DNA of 64,000 bases, from the NCBI RefSeq assembly GCF_963678635.1, contig NC_087070.1:21931461-21995460 (forward strand). The letters are read 5' to 3'. This document shows positions 57,201-64,000 of this stretch, in pieces. The position numbers and the translations under genes were made by a program. Within the stretch, counting starts at the first letter, position 1. The number at the start of each line of letters is the position of its first letter. The notes beneath the pieces are model-generated. The model did no database searches. It saw nothing but the letters and a program-made list of their open reading frames with translations, and had not been told where the DNA came from. This DNA is from Symsagittifera roscoffensis. Lineage: Eukaryota > Xenacoelomorpha > Acoela > Convolutidae.

Positions 57201-59376
57201 GTTGGAAATTAAACATTGTTAAAAATTTCTGTTGATTCTCTGTGTAGTTACTTATGTTGAATGTAGGTTTGAAATATGGGGTTTTTGTGAAATAATCCGT
57301 ATTTCTGTTTTCGTTACTTATTATATTATTTATAGATAATTCTTCATTAAGGATTGTGGACTGGCAAATATCTAGTAATTGGAGTATATTATTTACACGA
57401 TATGCTTTTTCGTGTATTGGTGATATTGTAGCGTTGGTTTCGCAATAGCCTAAAAGTCCTAAAGGTAATGTTACTTGGTAAGGTGTATTGTTGTATACAT
57501 GTAAGGAAATAATATCTGAATTCGAGTTTTTCAAATATTTTATTGATGAGATTGTGATTTTGAAAAATTTATGAATAGGTTTGAATTCAAAATCTGACAT
57601 ATAAAATTTTTGTCTGTTTTGCTTTTTATCATATTGATGAACTTGCTTTATTGAAAAATTGTATATGTTTCCTGATAGTGGTTTCAGGTGTTTTCTTTGT
57701 TGGTTATATATTGGATAGAATTTTGAAAAGAATGGTGGTTGTTTATTTAATCTTTGAAAAAATGTTAGGGATGTGTCTTTTGTTTTTGTATATTTATCTT
57801 TGATTAATATTTTACTGTTTAAGATGTTGATTGTTGGTATATATTTAGATATGAATGGTATTCCAATGATATTGTGTTTAATATCAGTGATATGGAATAT
57901 TTGTTTAAATGGTTTGGTTAAAATTTTGTTTTGCTCCATTGTTCTTGTGGGGAGAAGAAATAATTGAATTTTTCCGTAGTTTATTAATGTTGATCCTTGT
58001 GCTGTTGCTAGTTTGCTGGAGGTTTCAAGAGGTGTTAGCTTTGGGTGTAAGGTTTTTATTTCATTCCATGTGGGAATGTTTATTATATTTGATTCTGCTC
58101 CTGAATCAATTAAAAAATCAATTTCAAGATCTGGTGGTTGAAATTCTTTGTTTCTTGGACTTTCTAAGAGAAATGGTATTGTCCAAATTTTTTCTTTGGG
58201 TTGTTCTTTTTGTATATTTTGGTAGATGTGATTTGTATTCAAGCATTTTGTTTTGTCATTTTCAGTGGGTTGATTTGTAGTGTTAATTCCATTAGTTTCT
58301 TGCGTCGTTGGTGTGGAATGTATGGGTTTAGTATAATAATTGTGAAGAAATTCTGATTGATTTTCATATATGTGTGATGAAAATGGTTGTTCATATATGA
58401 CAGGTTCATAGTCATTTTCGATTTTTATCATATTGATGGAGAGAGTGTTTTCTGCGTCGCTTTCTGAATCTGATGATCCACAATTTATTTGATTGAGTTG
58501 TAACGTATCAGTTACTGTGTCATCAATACCTGGAGGGTCTGATGTTGTTTCTGAATTAGATTGTACTTGATTAATATGTCTTTGATGTTTAGGTGTACTA
58601 CTTCTGTGGCGATTATGAGAATTATTATAGTGATTATTATTCCGGTGTGGTGATTGGGAATAATTTCTATAACGATTATTATAACTTGAATGTCGATTTT
58701 GTGAATTATTTCGCGATCTATTTTGATAATTACCGTTTGATTTATTATATGAGTTATTTCTTGATCGATTGTTTGGATAATACTGATTTCGGTTGTTGGA
58801 ATAGCTTCTATTTCGATTATTGGAATAGTTTCTATTTCTATTATATGATGAGTTGCGTGAATAATTGTTTGGATAGTATCTATTTCTTGATTGGGAATTA
58901 GATCTAGAAACAAATTGTGTGTTTGAATTAGATCTGGAGTAGTTATTTCTACTGTTTGGTCTATTGTAGTGATTTTGTGACGAATTTTGTGTATTTCTTC
59001 GTTCTGGCGATCTTCCTCTATAACTTGAGTTATGTGGTGATTGGTTTCTTGTATAATTTGTATTGTTCGGGAGTGGTTTTCCTGAACTATTGTTGCTGTA
59101 TACATTTTTGTTCGGTAGATTTTGATCTTTTTTCATGTATTGGTAGAATAATTTATTTGGTTCTTTATATTTTTGAGGTTTATTTTGATTATCTTGCTGT
59201 TTTTGTCTACATTCAGATATACTATGTCCGTATCGTCGGCAATAATTACACCATTTTTTGAAGGATGGTTTGCCTTTAAAGTTTGGGTGTTTTTCGTAAA
59301 TATTGAGAATTTCAGTGATTTTTTCAACGAGGTCTGTATCTGATTCCTGTATATTGTTTATTTTGTGGAAGCTGTT
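54232..59376 (-). CDS. pol: nucleocapsid, protease, RT, RNase H, integrase
   Basis: The open frame begins at 59376, without an ATG; the first ATG is 59134-59136, used here for numbering. Upstream of it lies the zinc knuckle CNYCRRYGHSISEC (59209-59250, CX2CX4HX4C). Residues 1-190 are Asn/Arg/Ser/Tyr-rich. Protease has IDSGAESN at D344. RT has LDARYLNSLI, ADMNSAYNQM and YLDD with Asp854 and Asp855. RNase H has CDASNFGIGAALL at D1001. Integrase has a His/Cys zinc site (CNDCIVC) and D1436, D1496 and E1532, which is D-59-D-35-E. Domain order and motifs are Ty3/gypsy-like. The frame is -1 relative to gag, overlapping it by 19 bases. It ends early in the integrase tail. All catalytic residues are present. 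Confidence 0.93.
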   Translation of the reverse strand, partial: NSFHKINNIQESDTDLVEKITEILNIYEKHPNFKGKPSFKKWCNYCRRYGHSISECRQKQQDNQNKPQKYKEPNKLFYQYMKKDQNLPNKNVYSNNSSGKPLPNNTNYTRNQSPHNSSYRGRSPERRNTQNSSQNHYNRPNSRNNYSRSNSNTQFVSRSNSQSRNRYYPNNYSRNSSYNRNRNYSNNRNRSYSNNRNQYYPNNRSRNNSYNKSNGNYQNRSRNNSQNRHSSYNNRYRNYSQSPHRNNNHYNNSHNRHRSSTPKHQRHINQVQSNSETTSDPPGIDDTVTDTLQLNQINCGSSDSESDAENTLSINMIKIENDYEPVIYEQPFSSHIYENQSEFLHNYYTKPIHSTPTTQETNGINTTNQPTENDKTKCLNTNHIYQNIQKEQPKEKIWTIPFLLESPRNKEFQPPDLEIDFLIDSGAESNIINIPTWNEIKTLHPKLTPLETSSKLATAQGSTLINYGKIQLFLLPTRTMEQNKILTKPFKQIFHITDIKHNIIGIPFISKYIPTINILNSKILIKDKYTKTKDTSLTFFQRLNKQPPFFSKFYPIYNQQRKHLKPLSGNIYNFSIKQVHQYDKKQNRQKFYMSDFEFKPIHKFFKITISSIKYLKNSNSDIISLHVYNNTPYQVTLPLGLLGYCETNATISPIHEKAYRVNNILQLLDICQSTILNEELSINNIISNENRNTDYFTKTPYFKPTFNISNYTENQQKFLTMFNFQHSQITQDEFEKLAKQLIKYSSVYATSKFDVGKISSSLHLPLKPDAVFKKQRASKVPIHLHDKVNRLLDILEQYNIISPVNKEEQPKGNTFINPVIILAKGESLKIVLDARYLNSLIDESKCNWPIEPIQVIFTKINGKYFTTADMNSAYNQMPLDEQSRRLTQFVIGNQQYEFNRLFYGISIGPAAFSAFMSKIFRPLILKKNAITYLDDVFMQSQTKEEMFNVLEQYHQILQNENLKAAPDKSHFFLTRVKFLGHNIERKTITPLKSRIDAIQKLQPPTNKKKIQEFLGMLSFLSKYVYKMQLYLRPFYNILRQQNNFEWNTEHQTRFEEMKKLLTEQISNTIPDPDQPFYAMCDASNFGIGAALLQSHNSTNKMNLVSANSRLFTQAELRLSTLMRECTAIIYTLTEYEFLILGSKHPTVLFTDHKPIIFLFTQKSNPNHRVYRFLLILMKFPNLHIVWTAGKNLALPDTLSRNTPPELLTRKTTVEIPKNIKFYLAENETSPRLECKYAVKTDVEQSQINNLQHFPLYLDCQNNHYEVDLLGTSTFKPIPYSQWIKNNTQQKRIKQHPPKKDHFPLIEKENLTDKINLSGPQTNDSKYTINQVFDLHDPLDTIPLSKLEIENIFLPPTETITISTLKQYQNFDPVIRQLKSWHKYKTKPIKADSTILGNKTLLRYFRKFHNTTINENTDLLEYKLNEFTVPCLPLSMILIAFNISHTQNIKGHSGSEKTYSNFTQNFYFPNAPIWIKVLCNDCIVCQLNKPYPNQRQIAQKQDFKGQSLYCNHRISFDTEGPISPSSEGNSYIMVIVDAFTHYVALNPVPHCNAYYAYTTLYEHWIAKFGLPEILVTDNGTEFINNEIITLCHLYNIKHKPRTSHAPWTNGLVEGMNRSLQEYLRCIINGNDTRYTEWSADVKLFPLAYNSQITTTLGMSPYEMVFNQKPRKPIMFTANSHKNAQGYCQPNKDSIYITYLYIHTMKIIFITHKFLN
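59358..59376 (-). promoter_or_regulatory. gag-pol overlap with possible -1 shift at A-AAA-TAA
   Basis: Gag ends ACA AAA TAA and pol is in the -1 frame. A single tRNA slipping on A-AAA before the stop would enter pol. No classical X-XXY-YYZ site is in the 19-base overlap. E1 has one base more here and stays in one frame, so a deletion or sequence error is equally possible. Confidence 0.4.
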
Positions 59377-61778
59377 TCAATTCTGTTAACGTATTGTAAT
59401 TTCAGATTTTCCGTTTCTTCAAGTTTCATTGTGATTTCTGCTTGTTCTAGTTTGTCTACGAGTTTTCGAAAATCTAAATCGGGTTCTCGAATTGAAGAAG
59501 GATGGGATGCTCTCTTTTTTATTGCTATTTTCCTTAATTGTGGTGTTAAGGTCATCATTAAGATTTCTGTCATCTTTGTGTTTTTATAGTCATGTGTATT
59601 TAATGAATATGCTTTTCGAACTAGTGTTTCGATTCGTACTGCTAATTGCTTGATGGTTTCGTTTGGTAATCTGCGAATTTCATTACATAAAACTCTTTGT
59701 TGTTGTTTGTTTCTTTCGGAGTCGAACATTTTTGAAAATTCTTGTGTACACCTTTTCCAATTTGATTTTATTTCTAGAGGCAATACTGAAAACCATTTTT
59801 GGGCTGCGCCATCTAAAGTTGTTTGTATCAACGCTGTGCGTCGATGTATCCAGTTTTGATGTAGTGGCGTATTAATTGGTTCAGGTCCTATATTTAAAAT
59901 CAAATTTGCTGTTACTGCATTTAAATAGTCTTCTACAGAATATTCAGGGTCTGTTCCTGTGAATACCATTAAAGGTTTATTTGATGCTATTGATGGTCCA
60001 CCCATAAGGTATGGATTCATTGTCATTTGTAATGATTCTGCTGCATTTGGCATTTGAGAAAAATTTGAAAGTTGATTTCTTGTTATTTCGTGTTGTTGAA
60101 GATAATATGGGAGTGGTATTTCATTTTGCATTTGTGTCGGTTGATACGAGTGTGTGATCATTGGGTTTTGTTGCTGAATTGGTTGAAAATATTGTGTATT
60201 AATTGAGTTTTGTTGCTGAATTGGTTTTTGATTTTGGGTATCTATCGGTTGTGGAGAAAAAATTCTTTGATTTGTATGTGGTTTCTGTACTCCTTGTCCA
60301 CGATATTCTTGATTATATGGTGCAAATATATCTGGTTGTAAAAAATCATCATCTGAGGATAAGTAATCCATTTGATAAGATGTTTGTTTTTTATTTTTAT
60401 TTTGTTGAAAAAATGGATAATTTTCACTACGATCCTGTGGAGGATGTAAATTTGTTTGGAAATTTACTGAATTAGTTTGTGCCATTGGGTTATCCCAATT
60501 TCGAGATCTTGTATAATTACTAAAATTTCTTCGCGGTTGATGATTTGTTTTTGATGGATGTGTGTAATTATAATTATGGTCTGCAAAATTGTTTCTAGTG
60601 AACGTTTTGCGTGTTTTTGGCGGTATTGTCATGGGTCTGTATGTTTGGTAATCCATGTGTGAATATTTTGGGGCAACCGAAGGTTTAACGGTTGATTGTA
60701 AGGTTACCTGTGTTTGTGAAGGATTTGTATTTCTTGGTGTTGTCAAGTTTGGACGTATTGGTGAAATACTTTGTTGTGTAGTTGTTGTGTGTACGATTTC
60801 TTCATTTATGAAGTGTGATGGTGTCTGGATATCTTGTTGAGTAAGATTCCTAGTTCCATTGAGGTTTTCATTGTGTATGGCTGTGGAGTTTAAACTATTA
60901 TTTTGCATATCAGGTAAAAATGTATTATAGTTTAATGGTGTTGCATCAATGGTTAATGGTGTTACTTTTACGTAATCTCTTACATAAGATATTGTACTTA
61001 TTGCTTGACTGGAGATTGATTGTGGGATATTTATGAATGCATAATGAGACCATTCGGGGTCCCAAACATAGTTTGATTGTTCTGTGATGGCAGTATCATC
61101 GTTTGAGTTTTGAGGTCTAAAATCTTTTCTTGCATGTGAAATTAAATCTATATTATGTGTGAAATAATCTATTATAAACCATGCCAAGATTTTTTGTAAG
61201 TCGTGTTTTGTATGTTGTGAAACTTCATCTTTCGTGAAATTTTCTTTAATGATATTTAGAAAACTAGAGAGTAGTGTGATTTCATGTCGTACTCTTATAT
61301 GTTTCGATGTTTCTGTCGGTGAGACATTTGGGAGTGGGATTTCGTTTTCTAATATCGAGATATAACTATATATTATTGCAAAAACTTCATTGGTGAATAT
61401 GGAGTTTGCTCTTTGTGAGTTATGATATTGTATGCTTTTTATATATTCTGAGAATACTTTTGAAAATTCTAAATCAAGGTCGTCTGTTTGAATTACATAT
61501 TTGCTGTGATTCGGGTTTGGTGAGGTGAATTCTATGGTGTAAATTCCGTAGTGTTGTGTTAGGTTACATATATCTTTTAGATAGTGATCGATAATTTGTC
61601 TTTTGATTTTTACATCTGGGAACTCTGTTTTACATGGACTGATTCCGGGTTCAAACAAATTTAAGAGTAAATTTTTGCAAAGTATATGCTGTCCTCTATC
61701 AGTGGTTGCATCTACTATAAAGGGGAAGATATCATCATCATCTGGACTTTCTTCACCTGGGGTGTGCGTTGAGCTCAA
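59358..61778 (-). CDS. gag polyprotein, 806 aa
   Basis: The ATG 61776-61778 overlaps the end of ORF1 by 26 bases. Residues 1-270 form a unique domain with TDRGQ, KIKRQIIDHYLKDICNLTQ and YVWDPEWSHYAFINIP. Residues 280-540 are Gln, Asn, Pro and Thr-rich, with several QPIQQQN-type repeats. The C-terminal part (about 580-800) is a Ty3-type capsid with VFTGTDPEYSVEDYLN, LDGAAQKWFSVLP and KAYSLNTHDY. The nucleocapsid knuckle lies in the next frame, in pol. The protein builds the particle and binds the genome RNA. It is longer than typical Ty3 gag because of the extra N-terminal domain. E1 keeps parts of all regions. Confidence 0.88.
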   Translation of the reverse strand: MSSTHTPGEESPDDDDIFPFIVDATTDRGQHILCKNLLLNLFEPGISPCKTEFPDVKIKRQIIDHYLKDICNLTQHYGIYTIEFTSPNPNHSKYVIQTDDLDLEFSKVFSEYIKSIQYHNSQRANSIFTNEVFAIIYSYISILENEIPLPNVSPTETSKHIRVRHEITLLSSFLNIIKENFTKDEVSQHTKHDLQKILAWFIIDYFTHNIDLISHARKDFRPQNSNDDTAITEQSNYVWDPEWSHYAFINIPQSISSQAISTISYVRDYVKVTPLTIDATPLNYNTFLPDMQNNSLNSTAIHNENLNGTRNLTQQDIQTPSHFINEEIVHTTTTQQSISPIRPNLTTPRNTNPSQTQVTLQSTVKPSVAPKYSHMDYQTYRPMTIPPKTRKTFTRNNFADHNYNYTHPSKTNHQPRRNFSNYTRSRNWDNPMAQTNSVNFQTNLHPPQDRSENYPFFQQNKNKKQTSYQMDYLSSDDDFLQPDIFAPYNQEYRGQGVQKPHTNQRIFSPQPIDTQNQKPIQQQNSINTQYFQPIQQQNPMITHSYQPTQMQNEIPLPYYLQQHEITRNQLSNFSQMPNAAESLQMTMNPYLMGGPSIASNKPLMVFTGTDPEYSVEDYLNAVTANLILNIGPEPINTPLHQNWIHRRTALIQTTLDGAAQKWFSVLPLEIKSNWKRCTQEFSKMFDSERNKQQQRVLCNEIRRLPNETIKQLAVRIETLVRKAYSLNTHDYKNTKMTEILMMTLTPQLRKIAIKKRASHPSSIREPDLDFRKLVDKLEQAEITMKLEETENLKLQYVNRIETASTK

Positions 61779-62220
61779 TTTTTCGTTCGATGACTGTTAA
61801 TATGTAATTATCAATGTGTCTAATTGGTTGATTCCAATTGTATAAATGTACTGGTTTGTGTTTATACTGCTTTTTTATTCTTCTTTTTCCTCTTTTTGAT
61901 GAATTTGAAGTTGTTTCTGAGTCAGAGAAATATAATTGATCGTGAATTGGGCAATTTTTATCTATTGATTCTTTTAGTTTATAAAGTTCGTCTAAACTGT
62001 TGGTTTCTGATTCTGAAAATGCGTTTCGATTTTTTGAAAATCTTTTTCGTGTTATTTGTTTTTGTTTAGTTATTATTTTTCTCTTTAGTGTTTGTCGTTT
62101 TGTTCGAATGTATCCAACTGTTTGTGTATGAGGTGTGATTACAAGGTCGTATTTTTTGTTATCTATTTCACAATTGTGTAAAACGATTGTTTGTTCATTT
62201 CCTAGGTTTTTAAATGACAT
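61753..62220 (-). CDS. ORF1, basic 155-aa protein
   Basis: The frame begins MSFKNLGNEQTIVLHNCE and has two basic clusters, TKRQTLKRKIITKQKQ at about 40-55 and KRGKRRIKKQYKHK near 110-123. Between lies an acidic, Ser-rich stretch with SESETNSLDEL. E1 keeps the start and the first cluster. The clusters would suit nuclear entry or RNA binding, as in regulatory proteins of complex retroviruses, but no homology is claimed. It precedes gag and overlaps its start. It could also be an upstream part of gag reached by a shift. Confidence 0.6.
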   Translation of the reverse strand: MSFKNLGNEQTIVLHNCEIDNKKYDLVITPHTQTVGYIRTKRQTLKRKIITKQKQITRKRFSKNRNAFSESETNSLDELYKLKESIDKNCPIHDQLYFSDSETTSNSSKRGKRRIKKQYKHKPVHLYNWNQPIRHIDNYILTVIERKIELNAHPR

Positions 62221-63156
62221 AAGGTTTAGGATGACGGGTGCAAAAGGTTGTTAAATGATTTCTATTTGCTTAAACTGTTAGTCCTTACGATTTTTTGGTT
62301 AGCTTAACCTGGGTCTATTTGTTCAGGGTTGGAGAGAAAAGTATATCTATTCCGAAGAATGATTTTTTACTTTCTCGTGGATAGTATAAGCTAAGGTGTT
62401 AACTTACTTAATCTTACTTAAGGGTAGTGATTGTGTTCAAGGGTTGGAGAATAGTAAATCGATCCACAAGGTTCAGGTATAATTAGAACGCGAGTAGTTC
62501 GTTAGATACTATTTTAAACTTACTAAGTCTAAGATTTATCCTGGGTCTGGTAAGAGGGGGGATCAAGTGAAGGATGAATAACCGAAGTTCTTCACTGTTT
62601 ATCTTAATTTGAATGATTAGTTTTGTTTTTTGTAAAAATTTCTCTTAGTCCTGGGTTTTTAGAAAGGGTTGGATAGTGAATCGACGTTTGAGGTCGTTAG
62701 ACACTAGTTAAGTGGGTGGGGGAGAACAAAGTTGTTCTTTTTTGATCCAAGGATAGGCCTTGATGATCAAGTTTTAAATTTAATTAAATAGAAAATGATT
62801 TAAGATCCAAGGATAAGCCTTGATGATCTGATTTTAAATTTAAGTGAATTTAAGTTTTAAAATGATTTAAATTTGTGTAAGGAAAAGATTTAGTGTTTTT
62901 ATGATATTAGTGAGCTTATGAATGCTGTTATGTTTAGGTGATGAAGCTGGAACAACAGGATGATTTATGATTACTAACCATTTATTGTCATGCTACTAAT
63001 TTTTATTTTGATTTTTCAATAAATATTTTTCAAACATGTTTTGTATATTACTGCAGAATTTTAGGAAAACGATCTGAGATCTTTTTATCAATCGTTATTG
63101 TATATTAATAATTTTGTTTAGCGCCTGAAATGATTTTGAAGATTGACTTCAAAATT
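62221..63156 (-). other. E2 5' leader with two hairpins
   Basis: No gene is supported. gatccaaggat and ccttgatgatc pair imperfectly around a short loop at 62742-62770, and again at 62804-62829. E1 has both in the same places. Their position between the PBS and gag suits a packaging or dimerisation signal, which is inference. Confidence 0.5.
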
Positions 63157-63390
63157 TTATGTTTGTAAATGAAAATCTAAATTCATTGCTAGTAGTATTC
63201 TAAATACAAAAGTTTGTGTTGGCTTTTGCCAAACTATCATATAACTATAGGGTAAGTTTCTACTTTGTCGTATGTCGTCTCTGGTTCGAGGTCTTCTTCC
63301 ATTTCCGGGTAGTTCTGTTATCGTTCGGAATATTGGTTCTGATCTATTGAGTCGTAGAGACATTTCGATTAAATTATCGTCGTATAACAT
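63157..63390 (-). CDS. leader ORF, 77 aa, open into the LTR
   Basis: The ATG is at 63388-63390 (MLYDDNLIEMSLRLNRSEP), but the frame is already open from about 63532 in the LTR through the primer-binding site. RTRDDIRQSRNLP follows, and the stop is at 63157. E1 has a matching open stretch without the ATG. The conservation is only partly at silent sites. It could be an upstream ORF or a leader exon that supplies an ATG to a spliced product. Confidence 0.35.
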   Translation of the reverse strand: MLYDDNLIEMSLRLNRSEPIFRTITELPGNGRRPRTRDDIRQSRNLPYSYMIVWQKPTQTFVFRILLAMNLDFHLQT

Positions 63391-63457
63391 TTTGTTAATG
63401 TTTTGTCTAATTTCTAATCTATTATTGGTTAATTCTAAGCTATTAAGGTCTTGTTCG

Positions 63458-63475
63458 AGACTTATGGTCGCACCA
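63458..63475 (-). other. primer-binding site of E2
   Basis: Two bases inside the 5' LTR the minus strand reads TGGTGCGACCATAAGTCTCG, identical in E1. The start TGG fits a tRNA CCA end; the tRNA was not assigned. Confidence 0.65.
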
Positions 63476-63477
63476 GA

Positions 63478-63885
63478 TGAGTTAGGACCGAAGTGTAACT
63501 CATAGAGTAATTTCGGATAGGGTACACCGTCTGCTCGTCACGCTATCTTATTTTCGGCCGGATAGATTCGTGCAACTTCTTAGTCTAATACCGATCCTAA
63601 TCTTACTCTTATACTATCTAGTCTCAGGTTGTTTAACTAGTCTCTGCTAGGCTCAATAGATCTAGGGTATACTGGTTTATTGCGGCTGCTGAAGTACTCG
63701 GGAGAGTCCAACTAACTTCTAAGTTAAATTCAAATCTCTCTGGTGCTGAAATTACAAGTAATTTCAGCACTTACAAATAAGTGGATTGTTAGTTAGATGG
63801 ATCATGATTGGTTAATATTAAATACTTTACATTGGTAAAATATCTAATTTATCCAATCATAAAATGTAGTTTAGATCAGGTTCCA
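63478..63885 (-). repeat. 5' LTR of E2
   Basis: The LTR is 408 bp and reads as identical to 44973-45380. It contains AATAAA at 63676-63681 and a TATAAG (near 63613-63618) on the minus strand, plus the palindrome at 63743-63770. It should hold the promoter. Confidence 0.96.
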
Positions 63886-63889
63886 CTTT

Positions 63890-64000
63890 GTTGCCCCTCT
63901 CCAAATGACAAATACCGTCTTCCCCAAAATCATGCATACAAAAAGTTATTTATGAAGACCAAATGTGTTTCGAATTGTGCAATTACGATATCAATTTGCA
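63890..64000. other. flank right of E2, nothing recognised
   Basis: After the duplication cttt (63886-63889) only 111 bases of AT-rich sequence remain before the window ends. Confidence 0.4.

Larger units (their letters stand above)
44973..63885 (-). mobile_element. E2: giant env-bearing LTR element, 18.9 kb, young copy
   Basis: Two 408-bp LTRs (44973-45380 and 63478-63885) read as identical and are flanked by the 4-bp duplication cttt (44969-44972 and 63886-63889). Inside, on the minus strand, lie a leader ORF, basic ORF1, gag, pol, two small membrane ORFs, a Pro/Ser/Thr-rich ORF, env and ORF-X. Pol domain order (protease, RT, RNase H, integrase) is that of Ty3/gypsy and retroviruses, not BEL or Copia. 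At 18.9 kb it is about three times the usual size. Identical LTRs imply a very recent insertion. Four one-base frame breaks exist: at the gag-pol junction, in the integrase tail, in the Pro/Ser/Thr-rich ORF and in ORF-X. Confidence 0.96.

Noticed and set aside
57909..58280. 123-codon plus-strand frame inside pol
   Set aside because: It lies opposite the protease region and has no motif; the same strand in E1 is not open in the same way.
58512..59105. 197-codon minus-strand frame rich in Ile and Thr
   Set aside because: It overlaps the low-complexity Asn/Ser/Arg part of pol in another frame; repetitive codons give open alternate frames.
59300..59400. Classical X-XXY-YYZ slippery site for gag-pol
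   Set aside because: No such heptamer falls in gag phase within the 19-base overlap; only the A-AAA-TAA arrangement is available.
1..64000. tRNA, rRNA, CRISPR or bacterial operon features
   Set aside because: I looked for tRNA T-loop patterns and regular spaced repeats and found none beyond the primer-binding sites.

Overview
The window looks like a piece of an invertebrate animal genome, AT-rich and dominated by LTR retroelements. Support for this: a BEL/Pao element of the animal type (gag with a DUF1759-like region, retropepsin, RT, integrase and a DUF5641-like tail), hAT-type miniature elements, and GT-AG intron signals. There are no bacterial gene features, rRNAs, tRNAs or CRISPR arrays. 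The species cannot be fixed from the sequence; the element types fit arthropods, but other invertebrates remain possible.

Layout. Positions 1016-8373 hold a BEL/Pao element on the minus strand, bounded by 202-bp LTRs and a perfect 5-bp duplication (cgaca). Its gag-protease frame is long and open, but pol carries at least six breaks. Between the end of pol and the 3' LTR, on the opposite strand, lies a GC-richer two-exon gene-like segment (1266-2254) that the element does not need. Positions 8374-24261 are AT-rich intergenic DNA with a hAT-like MITE relic, an inverted pair of dispersed repeats, a 152-bp tandem duplication, a degenerate minisatellite and two weak coding remnants. Positions 24266-43156 (E1) and 44973-63885 (E2) are two copies, in the same orientation and about 1.8 kb apart, of one giant LTR element of about 18.9 kb. 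Each is flanked by a 4-bp duplication (aaat, cttt). The gap between them holds an intact 338-bp hAT MITE with an 8-bp duplication, and a plausible terminal exon of an unidentified host gene.

The giant element is the main discovery. E2 has LTRs that read as identical, so it is very young. Read 5' to 3' on the minus strand it holds: LTR, primer-binding site, a leader ORF, paired hairpins, a basic 155-aa ORF, an 806-aa gag, a Ty3/gypsy-type pol (zinc knuckle, protease, RT, RNase H, integrase with D-59-D-35-E spacing), two small membrane ORFs overlapping by ATGA, a Pro/Ser/Thr-rich ORF with no ATG, an 872-aa envelope-like glycoprotein, and a roughly 600-aa ORF of unknown function joined to env by another ATGA overlap, then about 1.6 kb of conserved 3' sequence. 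E1 is a decayed copy with the same gene order, so it serves as an independent alignment partner. Most of the unknown ORFs are conserved at the protein level between the two.

The env product resembles the glycoproteins of negative-strand RNA viruses (chuvirus type) that some invertebrate LTR elements have captured; this rests on pattern recognition and needs a profile search. Its cytoplasmic tail carries a PTAP late-domain motif that E1 also keeps. Together the ORFs suggest a complex, retrovirus-like element with several accessory genes. Four one-base frame breaks in E2, mostly in or near short A/T runs, sit oddly with the identical LTRs and may be real inactivation, programmed shifts or assembly errors.
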